Source: Mastacembelus armatus (Eukaryota > Chordata > Actinopteri > Synbranchiformes > Mastacembelidae). From it: a stretch of 64,000 bases of DNA. The position numbers were made by a program, and so were the translations under genes. Shown here piece after piece: positions 30,151-40,525 of this stretch. The notes below the pieces were generated by a model, which was given only the letters and a program-made list of their open reading frames with translations, was not told the origin of the DNA and did not search any database. Location of the stretch: the NCBI RefSeq assembly GCF_900324485.2, contig NC_046653.1, forward strand, positions 26,816,637 to 26,880,636. Direction: 5' to 3'. Numbering within the stretch: position 1 is the stretch's first letter; the number at the start of each line of letters is the position of its first letter.

Positions 30151-30576
30151 TCCTACCTGTCAATATTTGGATACCAAAATCTGGGAGACCTATGAATGGG
30201 GGTGGTGCTGTGCCTCCACTGAAAATAAATTGTTGCATCCAGCTGTTTTTAAATTTGTTTTAAGTTTATTTTGTTTTTTTTTTTCACTGGAGGACCACCT
30301 GAGTTTTCTCCCATTTCTACCAGTAATGTTTGGTTCAACTTCCAATATGTACTACCTGCACAGATATCAGACTGTATTTACTGGATTGCATGTTGTCAGG
30401 CTGAGGTTACAAATGGATTAAAGTTTTTGTGATGTATTGATTATATCAGTATGATGAGTTTCAAACAAGATCAGGAAACTGGACAACCTTGTAATAATAT
30501 ATTGATATTACATTGAACATTACATTGTACCTAGGCAGGATGATTTCTGCCTGGTTGCAGATGAAAACATGTGTTA
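30151..30576. other. Non-coding spacer before OR relic
   Basis: Duplicated at 50829-51244 with small indels. AT-rich; no element or gene recognised, and the shared OR upstream element is missing here. Confidence 0.5.
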
Positions 30577-31399
30577 CTCTGCAGTAATTCTTCTGTTGTG
30601 TGTCTTATCTGGGTTCACAAAAACCTCCATGAGCCTATGTACATTTTCATTGCAGCTTTGTTACTTAACTCAGTTCTTTACAGCAATACTGTTTATCCAA
30701 AGCTTATCACTTAAAGCTACCCAAAATGTATCCACTTCTTATGTGAAAACAGACCATATCATATTCAGCCTGTCTTTTTACAAATTATTCTTTACTTGGT
30801 TCAGAGTTTTTACTGTTGGCAGCCATGTCCTATGACAGGTATGTATCTATATGTAAACCTCTGCAGAATCACACTATCATGACAACAACAAACATCTGTA
30901 TTTTCTTGGATTTAGCTTGGATTTTGCCTGTTTGCCATATTGCAGTCCCAGAAATACTGGGTAACTGTGTAACTTTACTTTAAAAGGAATATTTTGAAAA
31001 CAATGAAAATTAATGGGTTTCAATGTGTAAAATCAAAAGTAATATCTGTATATGGTGTAGTTGCTTTAGTAGATCTTTTCTATTCTCCCTTTTCTCTTCA
31101 TAGTTTTCACGTACACAAAGATTCTTATTATCACCTATCAAAGTGGTAGAGAAGTCAGGAGAAAAGCCGCAGAGAGCTGTTTACCTCACCTGTTGGTTTT
31201 AATCAGTTACTCCTGTTTGTGTATATATGATATTATTATAGCTCAAGTGGAATCCAGTTTTCCAAAATCTGCACGTTTGACAGTGACTTTACAAATAGTT
31301 TTGTACCATCCTTTGTTTAATCCACTGATATATGGGCTGAAAATGAAAGAAATTTATAAACATCTCAAAAGGTTGTTCTGTCCAGCCAGAATCATCTGA
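30577..31399 (+). pseudogene. OR pseudogene, group A-like (copy 1)
   Basis: Begins inside TM1 (CSNSSVVCLIW-like), then HEPMYIFIAALL, a disrupted loop 1 with stops and an insertion near 30705-30740, [13 protein letters not shown] at about 30825, a shortened loop 2 lacking several codons, a frameshift near 31078, and an open 3' part from 31193 (VLISYSCLCIYDIIIAQVES to FCPARII and TGA). The N-terminus and upstream element are absent. The intact 3' frame resembles the relic at 5976. Nearly identical to 51245-52067, so it decayed before duplication. Confidence 0.9.
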
Positions 31400-31504
31400 T
31401 AGAACATCATGATAATCATTCAAACATGTGATTACGTAAAATATTTTCATATAAAATCAATGACAAATGTAAACAAACTGTTTACTCTTCTGTGTACTGT
31501 TTAC

Positions 31505-31812
31505 TCTGTTGTGGAACAAACTTCCTGAACACCTGAGGTCTGCTCAAACTGTCAGCTCATTCAAATCAGGACTGAAAACACTGTTGTTTACTGCTGCCTT
31601 CAAATTATTGTTCATTCTTGTTTTCTTAATGTGCTTTTACATCTTATTTTAATTTATTTTATTTGATTTAAATGCATTTTATGTTAAATGTCTTTGTTTT
31701 TAGATGCTCTTTTCCATGCTTTTAATGTAATTATATGCCTTGTAAAGCACTTTGAATTATGTAGTATATGAATGGTGCTATACAAATAAATTTGCCTTGC
31801 CTTTGAATAGGA
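31505..31812 (+). mobile_element. L2-like LINE 3' end
   Basis: Same insertion as at 6245, with the LWNKLPEHLRSAQTVSSFKS segment and the 'ataaatttgccttgcc' tail. Confidence 0.75.
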
Positions 31813-32033
31813 TCATATCATTGGATTTGTGTGTATTGATTATGTTCATATTGATTAGAATTTGAAGATGTCACATCAGATGTTTGCATATATTATTTCA
31901 GGAATACAAATGTATATTAGTACAAAATGTGATAAACATTAATTACACTTAAATATACAAGCCTGCAAAAAATCTTTTTTTTTTAATCTTATTGTACTAG
32001 AGATTAGTATGTGCTCAAAACCATGATGGTTTG

Positions 32034-32229
32034 AGTAAAAATCATATTTACTGTTCCCAGCTGTGTCTGTCACTGCTGCACATGCTGACACCAGAGAAAT
32101 TCATTATTTTTCACGTCCAGCTGGGACCTGAATGACCCTGTGTGCCTGGACAAACAGGAGAAGAAAGTTTTAGTGTGTGTGGTGGTCGGTGCTGGAGCAT
32201 GTCTGATGGTTTTCATGTCAGATGTGGCC
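32034..32229 (+). repeat. Recurrent element D, copy 4
   Basis: Ends at 'gtcagatgtggcc', where it is joined directly to the R4/Dong relic. In copy 1 the same bases continue into 1.38 kb of other sequence, so this join is a deletion, shared with 52897. Confidence 0.6.
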
Positions 32230-32668
32230 ACTTGGTTATGGCGTTCCATGTACGCTCTGCCTGCTAGCATCTTACAACCTGCTGTTATGTGCTGGATTGC
32301 CTCAGGGGCATCTTTGCACACCCTGCACCTGGGGTCCTGCCTGGTGTGGTAGACCCCAGCCTCTATCGATCTTGTGCTCAGGGCCTGTTTTTGTGCTGCT
32401 ACGATTAGTGCCTCTGTGTTGTCTTTCAGTCTAGCTTTTTCCAGCCACTGGTAGGACTTTTCAATATCAGCCACTTCTTGTATCTGTTGGTGGTACATAC
32501 TGTGCAGGGGTTTGTCCTGCCATGATGGTTCTTGCTCCTCTTCCTCTACATTAGGCTTCTGTTGCCTGAGATATTAACTAAGTATTCCATCGCTTGGGGC
32601 CATCTTTCTGATGTATTCATGGATCGTTGCTGTTTCATCTTGGATGGTGGCTCTGATGCTTACCAGTC
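32230..32668 (-). mobile_element. R4/Dong LINE relic, copy 2 (shortened)
   Basis: Keeps MYHQQIQEVADIEKSYQWLE, ALSTRSIEAGVYHTRQDPRC and the CCHC segment CKDAPEAIQHITAGCKM. The nuclease core and the RT are missing; a join to the RTE relic lies at about 32668. Confidence 0.78.
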
Positions 32669-34180
32669 CCTTCTGTCCTCTCAGTGTCCCACTTCTTCTT
32701 AGCTAACCTTTTCCCTTAACACACTCCTGAACTTCCTCATTCCACCACCAAGTCTCCTTATCTGCTTTCCTCTTTCCAGATGACACACCAAGTACCCTCC
32801 TACCTGTCTCCCTGATCACTTTAGCTGTAGCTGTCCAGTCATCTGGAAGAACCTCCTGACCTCCCAGAGCCTGTTTCAGCTCCTCCCTGAAAGCCACACA
32901 ACACTCTTCCTTTTTCAACTTCCAGCACTTGGTCCTCTGCTCTGCCCTTGTCCTCTTCATCTTCCTCACCACCAGAGTCATCCTACACACCACCATCCTG
33001 TGCTGTCTGGCTACACTCTCCCCAGCCACTACTTTGCAGTCACTGTTCTCTTTCAGGTTGGAACGTCTGCACAAGATGTAATTAACTTGTGTGCTCCTGC
33101 CTCCACTCTTATATGTCGCCCTATGCTCCTCCCTTTTCTGAAAAAATGTGTTGACTACAGCCATTTCCATCCTTTTTACAAAGTCTACCACCATCTGTCC
33201 TTCTGCATTCCTGTCCTTCATACCAAACTTACCCATCACTTCCTCGTCACCTCTGTTTCCCTCACCAACATGTCCGTTGAAGTCTGTCCCAATCACCACT
33301 CTCCCACCACTAGGGATACCCTGGATCACCTCATCCATCTCCCTCCAGAATTTCTCCTTCTCTTCTAACTCACATCCTACCTGTGGGGCATAACCACTGA
33401 CAACATTCAACATCACACCTTCAACTTCCAGCTTCAGACTCATCACCCTATCTGACACTCTCTAAACCTCCAGAACATTCCTAGCAAAATCCTCTTTCAG
33501 GATAACTCCTACTCCATTCCTCTTTCCATCCACACGATGATAGAACAGCTTGAACCCTGCTCCTAATCTATAGGCCTTGCTACCTTTCCACCTGGTCTCC
33601 TGAACACACAAGATATCCACCTTTCTTCTCTTCATCATATCAGCCAACTCTCTAGTTTTCCCTGACAAAGTCCCTACATTCAAAGTCCCTACTCTAAGTC
33701 CTACACTCCTGCCCTTCCTCTTCTCTCTTTTCCTCTTAACACACTCCTGAACTTCCTCATTCCACCACCAAGTCTCCTTATCTGCTGTCCTCTTTCCAGA
33801 TACACCAAGTACCCTCCTACCTGTCTCCCTGATCACTTTAGCTGTAGCTGTCCAGTCATCTGGAAGAACCTCCTGACCTCCTGTTCACTACAACCATTTC
33901 CATCCTTTTTGCAAAGTCTACCACCATCTGTCCTTCTACATTCCTGTCCTTCATACCAAACTTACCCATCACTTCCTCGTCACCTCTGTTTCCCTCACCA
34001 ACATGTCAGTTGAAGTCTGCCCCGACCGGGTCGCAACCGATCCGGTATGGAAGTCGTATTTGTGATTCCCATGTTTGACTTGGCTTAAATTTTACGTCGG
34101 ATGCCCTTCCTGACACAACCCTCTGCATTTTCCCGGACTTGGGACCAGCACATGAAGACACTGGACTGTGCCCCCCTGTG
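32669..34180 (-). mobile_element. RTE-clade LINE (BovB/CFDP2-like), 5' part, internally rearranged, copy 2
   Basis: The fullest endonuclease in the window: LRVGTLNVGTLSGKTRELAD and VDILCVQETRWKGSKAYR at about 33560-33720, then VMLNVVSGYAPQVGCELEEK, GTDFNGHVGEGNRGDEEVMG and YILCRRSNLKENSDCKVVAG at 32950-33440, and the ETWWWNEEVQECV linker. The linker occurs twice (about 32745 and 33755) and the GDEEVMGKFGMKDRN segment occurs twice (about 33230 and 33965), so part of the element is duplicated and shuffled. The 5' leader ends near 34175. Confidence 0.8.
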
Positions 34181-34229
34181 GTTGCATTAGCTGAAACATA
34201 AAGTCATAAAGATCAAATGATGTTGTAGC

Positions 34230-34337
34230 TTCAGGTCTCTGGAGGTTGATAAAGTTCTTTACAGGTCAGTTTCTATTTCTAAAAAGTTTAATGAGATCCA
34301 TGGAGGGTGAAGCAATCTAATAAAAACTGTCCACAAC
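34230..34337 (+). promoter_or_regulatory. Shared OR upstream element, A2 copy
   Basis: Same core (TTTAATGAGATCCATGGAGG, CTAATAAAAACTG) as A1, ending about 160 bp before the ATG. Confidence 0.5.
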
Positions 34338-34496
34338 CAACAAACAGTTCATTTTCTTTAGCTGAGCATATCAATTACATTCCAATGTCAGCTATCTAAC
34401 AGTGTTGGTGTAGTAATAATGAGACTTCTTTATTGCTTTGTTGATTATCACTGTTTATATAATCTGTTTTCTTACTGAATATTTCAGATAACACTA

Positions 34497-35423
34497 ATGG
34501 ATTATGAGTTAAATCTCACATATTTAACTCTTGATGGGTATGTTGAACTGGACAAATACAGATTTGTTTATTTTGTGATCATGTTTACAGCATATATTCT
34601 AATAATCTGCAGTAATTCTACTATTGTGTGTCTGATAGTGATTCACAAAAACCTCCATGAGCCTATGTACATTTTCATTGCAGCTTTGTTACTGAACTCT
34701 GTTCTTTTCAGCACTGTTCTTTACCCAAAGATTCTGTTTGATGTTTTATCTGAAAAACAGATCATATCATATCAGGCCTGTCTCTTTCAATATTTTATCA
34801 TTTATTCTTTAGGTGGTTCAGAGTTTTTACTGTTGGCAGCCATGTCCTATGACAGGTATGTGTCTATATGTAAACCTCTGCAGTATCACACTATCATGAC
34901 AAAAACCAATGTGAGTATTTTCCTGTTTTTAGCTTGGTTTTCATCTGCATGTCATTTTGCAGGCCTAACAATACTGAATGCTAAAACTAAACTGTGTAAC
35001 TTTTCTTTCAAAGGAATATCATGTAACAATGTAATTTATGAGCTTCATTGTGTAAAATCAAGTGTAATTACTTTATATGGAGCAGTTGGTTTAATATACC
35101 TGGTAATTCTCCCTTTGCTCTTCATAATTTTCTCATACACAAAGATTCTTATTATCACCTATCAAAGTGGTAGAGAAGTCAGGAGAAAAGCTGCAGAGAC
35201 CTGTTTACCTCACCTGATTGTTCTAATCAACTTTTCCTGTTTGAGTGTGTATGACACGATTATAGTTAGAGTGGAATCAAATTTTCCAAAGCCTGCATAT
35301 TTAATAATGACATTACAAACAATTTTGTACCATCCTTTGTTTAATCCACTGATATATGGACTGAAAATGAAAGAAATTTCTAAACATCTCAAAAGGTTGT
35401 TCTGTCCAGCCAGATGCAATTAA
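34497..35423 (+). CDS. Olfactory receptor, group A (A2), intact with altered tail
   Basis: 308 residues, MDYELNLTY start. Signatures as in A1. Specific features: YPKILFDVLSEKQ in loop 1, SYQACLFQYF at the start of TM3 where other A genes have SYSACLFQ (the YQAC form is the group B sequence), LQYHTIM after the DRY motif (shared with A3), and ITYQSGREVRRK in loop 3. The last residues are FCPARCN instead of FCPARII because a small rearrangement at 35415 replaces the usual end and 3' flank. Upstream it has the R4/RTE block; downstream, instead of the Tc1/L2 nest, element D and then the minisatellite. Confidence 0.95.
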   Translation: MDYELNLTYLTLDGYVELDKYRFVYFVIMFTAYILIICSNSTIVCLIVIHKNLHEPMYIFIAALLLNSVLFSTVLYPKILFDVLSEKQIISYQACLFQYFIIYSLGGSEFLLLAAMSYDRYVSICKPLQYHTIMTKTNVSIFLFLAWFSSACHFAGLTILNAKTKLCNFSFKGISCNNVIYELHCVKSSVITLYGAVGLIYLVILPLLFIIFSYTKILIITYQSGREVRRKAAETCLPHLIVLINFSCLSVYDTIIVRVESNFPKPAYLIMTLQTILYHPLFNPLIYGLKMKEISKHLKRLFCPARCN

Positions 35424-35482
35424 TGATGCAATAAGTGAATTAAACCATTTTTTATAAAGAGCAGCAGATTTTTCTTTATCAG

Positions 35483-35645
35483 GGCTGCACATGCTGACAG
35501 CAGAGCAAGTCATTATTTTTCACATCCAGCTGTGACCTGAATGACCCAGTGTGACTGGACAAACAGGGCAACAAAGGTTTAGTGTTTGGTTGTTGGTGCT
35601 GGAGCATCAGTGATGGTTTTCATATCAGCTGTGGCCTTTGACACG
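35483..35645 (+). repeat. Recurrent element D, copy 5
   Basis: A diverged copy ('ctgcacatgctgacagcaga', 'cctgaatgacccagtgtgac') starting about 60 bp after the A2 stop. It is nearer a receptor stop codon than any other copy and has lost the open frame. Confidence 0.5.
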
Positions 35646-36369
35646 TATTAAAATTGTACTGGTACCTTTTTTTAAGCAGTAACAAATTAGTGAAGTCCAG
35701 TTGTCTTTCTGGTTGTTTATTAGTGGCTGAATGAAATTGCAAAGTGCACTGGCTGGTGGGTCACTGCCCTTATGGTGTGAGTAGTGGAAAGTAAACTATT
35801 GATTATAAAGGTTTTATAGAAAAGAGTAAGCAGTAAGTATGTGCCCTTATGCCACATCACCCAAGAGCAGTTGTCACTGTCCCATGCAAGAATAAGGACT
35901 CATATATACCACCTTCTTATGCAACTCTACCAAAACCTTTTGCCCCTTTTTCTTCTATCAATGAGTTTCCCCAAATCATTAAAAATAACAGTTATTAAGT
36001 TCACTTTTTAAAAGGCATCCTGGATACTGAATTATTTAAGGATTACAGGTGTAATCTCTAATTAACCCTTTCTTGATAACTAGTACAACAACCATCACCC
36101 TCCTCTCCATTTAGTCCAGGACAAAGTCCATCAAAATAAACAAGATCTGTTCAGCAAAAGGAGTTCGTTCGACCTCAACAAGGCATCCAGACCCTCAGTA
36201 CTGTATGCCAAAGCAGTTTGACAGGACAGGTTTAAAAAAGAAAAAAAAACATCTTTGGAGAAAAAATCAGTGTCTATAAACACCAGAGAAATTCATTAAG
36301 TTAATTAATTAAGAAACGGACAGATCAGCAGCCAATCACAGGGCTGACACACACAGACAGACACCAACT
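35646..36369. other. Spacer, nothing recognised
   Basis: Unique in the window apart from a short stretch near 35925-35960 ('ctaccaaaaccttttgcccc') that resembles 60790-60815. No coding region supported. Confidence 0.4.
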
Positions 36370-38545
36370 CACATTCAGACCTACGGGCAATTTAGAGTCA
36401 CCAACCACCTGAGCTGCATGTGTTTGGACTGTGGGTGGAGAAAACCCACACAGACACAAAGACAACATGCAGACTCCACACAGAAAGGCCCCGGGTCCAC
36501 CTGGGTTCAGACCCTAATCCTGACCTGCATGTGTTTGGACTGTGGGTGGAGAAAACCCACACAGACACAGGGACAACATGCAGACTCCACACAGAAAGGC
36601 CCCGGGTCCACCTGGGTTAAGACCCTAATCCTGACCTGCATGTGTTTGGACTGTGGGTGGAGAAAACCCACACAGACACAGGGACAACATGCAGACTCCA
36701 CACAGAAAGGCCCCGGGTCCACCTGGGTTCAGACCCTAAACCTGACCTGCATGTGTTTGGACTGTGGGAGGAGAAAACCCACACAGACACAGGGACAACA
36801 TGCAGACTCCACACAGAAAGGCCCCGGGTCAACCTGGGTTCAGACCCTAATCCTGACCTGCATGTGTTTGGACTGTGGGAGGAGAAAACCCACACAGACG
36901 CAGGGACAACATGCAGACTCCACACAGAAAGGCCCTGGGTCCACCTGGGTTCAGACCCTAATCCTGACCTGCATGTGTTTGGACTGTGGGAGGAGAAAAC
37001 CCACACAGACGCAGGGACAACATGCAGACTCCACACAGAAAGGCCCCGGGTCCACCTGGGTTCAGACCCTAATCCTGACCTGCATGTGTTTGGACTGTGG
37101 GTGGAGAAAACCCACACAGACACAGGGACAACATGCAGACTCCACACAGAAAGGCCCCGGGTCCACCTGGGTTCAGACCCTAAACCTGACCTGCATGTGT
37201 TTGGACTGTGGGAGGAGAAAACCCACACAGACACAGGGACAACATGCAGACTCCACACAGAAAGGCCCCGGGTCCACCTGGGTTCAGACCCTAATCCTGA
37301 CCTGCATGTGTTTGGACTGTGGGAGGAGAAAACCCACACAGACACAGGGACAACATGCAGACTCCACACAGAAAGGCCCCGGGTCCACCTGGGTTAAGAC
37401 CCTAATCCTGACCTGCATGTGTTTGGACTGTGGGAGGAGAAAACCCACACAGACACAGGGACAACATGCAGACTCCACACAGAAAGGCCCCGGGTCCACC
37501 TGGGTTAAGACCCTAATCCTGACCTGCATGTGTTTGGACTGTGGGAGGAGAAAACCCACACAGACACAGGGACAACATGCAGACTCCACACAGAAAGGCC
37601 CCGGGTCCACCTGGGTTCAGACCCTAATCCTGACCTGCATGTGTTTGGACTGTGGGTGGAGAAAACCCACACAGACACAGGGACAACATGCAGACTCCAC
37701 ACAGAAAGGCCCCGGGTCCACCTGGGTTAAGACCCTAATCCTGACCTGCATGTGTTTGGACTGTGGGTGGAGAAAACCCACACAGACACAGGGACAACAT
37801 GCAGACTCCACACAGAAAGGCCCCGGGTCCACCTGGGTTCAGACCCTAAACCTGACCTGCATGTGTTTGGACTGTGGGAGGAGAAAACCCACACAGACGC
37901 AGGGACAACATGCAGACTCCACACAGAAAGGCCCTGGGTCCACCTGGGTTCAGACCCTAATCCTGACCTGCATGTGTTTGGACTGTGGGAGGAGAAAACC
38001 CACACAGACGCAGGGACAACATGCAGACTCCACACAGAAAGGCCCCGGGTCCACCTGGGTTCAGACCCTAATCCTGACCTGCATGTGTTTGGACTGTGGG
38101 TGGAGAAAACCCACACAGACACAGGGACAACATGCAGACTCCACACAGAAAGGCCCCGGGTCCACCTGGGTTCAGACCCTAAACCTGACCTGCATGTGTT
38201 TGGACTGTGGGAGGAGAAAACCCACACAGACACAGGGACAACATGCAGACTCCACACAGAAAGGCCCCGGGTCCACCTGGGTTCAGACCCTAATCCTGAC
38301 CTGCATGTGTTTGGACTGTGGGAGGAGAAAACCCACACAGACACAGGGACAACATGCAGACTCCACACAGAAAGGCCCCGGGTCCACCTGGGTTCAGACC
38401 CTAAACCTGACCTGCATGTGATTGGCCTGTGGGAGGAGAAAACCCACAGACACACAGAAAGGCCCCGGGTCCACAAGGGTTCAAACCCACAGCCTGCTGC
38501 TGGGAGCAGACAGTGTGACACCACTGATTCACCGTGTTGACATGG
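36370..38545 (-). repeat. Dispersed tRNA-like repeat with expanded interior
   Basis: Left edge 'ctacgggcaatttagagtca' and right edge 'tgattcaccgtgtt' with 'gggttcaaaccc' are the two ends of the same repeat seen at 16701-16918, here in minus orientation. Between them the interior segment is amplified into the 111-bp minisatellite at 36418-38420. Confidence 0.75.
36418..38420 (-). repeat. 111-bp minisatellite, about 18 units
   Basis: Start-to-start spacing of the 'atgtgtttggactgtggg' motif is 111 bp (36418, 36529, 36640). Units differ at a few fixed positions: gggtgg/gggagg, acacag/acgcag, ccccgg/ccctgg, ttcaga/ttaaga, aatcct/aaacct. Because 111 is a multiple of three, any stop-free frame of one unit stays open for the whole array, giving long spurious frames on both strands. 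Confidence 0.97.
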
Positions 38546-38887
38546 AGCATGTGTGATTTTCGAAGATCAAAAAAAGATTTATTTGTCATATACACAGTAA
38601 CAACATAATCATTGTGAGCATTAACATGTTTGTGAAAAGGCAGGAAACAATTTGAAGCAAGCATAGGATAGGAAGAAAATATAAATATGGAAAAAATATC
38701 CAATTAAAACAATATGTAGAAATTATAATGTGTAAAGGTAATGGGAATACTGGTAGATGGAAACTACTGATTCAGGAGTGTGATGGCTGAAACAAATAGA
38801 GAGAAAACAGAAAGACTACTTACAATTCTTGATATGGCCTATTACAACTGAAATATTCAGTTAAAATGATTAAATGATGTTGAAGCT
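38546..38887. other. Spacer, possible LINE tail
   Basis: AT-rich. 'agatttatttgtcatataca' at 38572-38592 resembles the minus-strand tail of a teleost LINE, but no coding part is attached. Confidence 0.35.
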
Positions 38888-38998
38888 TCAAGTCTCTGGA
38901 GGTTGATAAAGTTCTTCACAGGTCAGTTTCTATTTTAGTAAAAAGTTTAATGAGATCCATGGAGGGTGAAGCAATCTAATAAAAACTGTCCACAACCA
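38888..38998 (+). promoter_or_regulatory. Shared OR upstream element, A3 copy
   Basis: Retained intact although the gene behind it carries a stop codon. One change in the first block (TTCAAGTCTC). Confidence 0.45.
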
Positions 38999-39157
38999 AC
39001 AAACAGTTCATTTTCTTTAGCTGAGCCTACATCAATTACAGTTCAATGTCAGCTATCTGACAGTGTTGGTGTAGTAATAATGAGACTTCTTTATTGCTTT
39101 GTTGATTATCACTGTTTATATAATCTGTTTTCGTACTGAATATTTCAGATAACACTA

Positions 39158-40084
39158 ATGGATTATGAGTTAAATCTCACATATTTAACTCTTGATGGGT
39201 ATGTTGAACTGAACCAATACAGATTTGTTTATTTTGTGATGATGTTTACAGCATATATTCTAATAATCTGCAGTAATTCTACTATTGTGTGTCTGATAGT
39301 GATTCACAAAAACCTCCATGAGCCTATGTACATTTTCATTGCAGCTTTGTTAATGAACTCTGTTCTTTTCAGCACTGCTCTTTACCCAAATATTCTGTTT
39401 GATGTCTTATCTGAAAAACAGATCATATCATATTCAGCCTGTCTCTTTCAGGGTTTTTTTATTTACTATCTAGGTGGTTCAGAGTTTTTACTGTTGGCAG
39501 CCATGTCCTATGACAGGTATGTGTCTATATGTAAACCTCTGCAGTATCACACTATCATGACAAAAACCAATGTGAGTATTTTCCTGTTTTTAGCTTGGTT
39601 TTCATCTGCATGTCATTTTGCAGGCCTAACAATACTGAATGCTAAAACTAAACTGTGTAACTTTTCTTTCACAGGAATATCATGTAACAATGTAATTTAT
39701 GAGCTTCATTGTGTAAGATCAAGTGTAAGTACTTTATATGGAGCAGTTGGTTTGATATACCTGGTAATTCTCCCTTTGCTCTTCATAATTTTCACATAAA
39801 CAAAGATTCTTATTATCACCTATCAAAGTGGTAGAGAAGTCAGGAGAAAAGCTGCAGAGACCTGTTTACCTCACCTGATGGTTTTAATCAGTTTCTCCTG
39901 TTTGAGTGTGTATGACACAATTATAGTTAGAGTGGAATCCAGTTTTCCAAAAACTGCACGTTTAATAATGACATTACAAACAATTGTGTACCATCCTTTG
40001 TTTAATCCACTGATATATGGACTGAAAATGAAAGAAATTTCTAAACATTTCAAAAGGTTGTTCTGTCCAGCCAGAATCATCTGA
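39158..40084 (+). pseudogene. Olfactory receptor, group A (A3), one in-frame stop
   Basis: Full length (308 codons) and in frame throughout, but codon 214, the Tyr of the FTY motif at the end of TM5, is TAA (39797-39799). A truncated product would lack TM6 and TM7 and should not signal. Otherwise the sequence has all family signatures. It shares LLMNSVLFSTA and CLFQGFFIYYLGGSEF with A4, and YHTIM with A2. The rest of the frame is clean, so inactivation is recent, a segregating null allele, or a sequence error. It is followed by Tc1/L2 nest copy 2. Confidence 0.93.
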
Positions 40085-40486
40085 TGACAGAGGTTTGTCT
40101 GTAACACTTTACAATCATGTTCAAATCATACACCTAATTGACTTTGACTCATGATTTACTGCTTGAATTACTTTGAGATGTATGATGAATTTCTGTTTCT
40201 TACCATTCACAAATGGTCAGATCACTATGACTTTCTGTAATTAGATCATACTTCATAGATCATCAATTAAAGAATGATAATTCACAGTTTGGTTCTTGTT
40301 TGGACCAGTGGGTGGTGATAAGTTTGCTACATGCTTACAATTATCACTCTAAATGCACTGGATATAACACATTTATATTGAATTCTCTTACAAACAAATC
40401 TTAATCATATGAGTGGAGCACTGAATGGACTCTTTTGTGCCATACTGCAATCCATATTTTTCATCACTATTTAGCAATGTAGTGCA

Positions 40487-40525
40487 TACACTGCCTGGCC
40501 AAATAAATGTCACCATTTGGATTTA
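40487..40525 (+). mobile_element. Terminal fragment of a second Tc1-like family
   Basis: Same as 11936-11975. Confidence 0.45.

Noticed and set aside
36418-38420. CRISPR-like regular array
   Set aside because: Units are contiguous and nearly identical, with no unique spacers, and the DNA is from a vertebrate.
36418-38421. A 667-codon open frame encoding a 37-residue repeat with a CLDC motif (zinc-finger-like)
   Set aside because: It follows from a 111-bp tandem repeat whose length is a multiple of three; other frames on both strands are open too, and the unit comes from a dispersed non-coding repeat.
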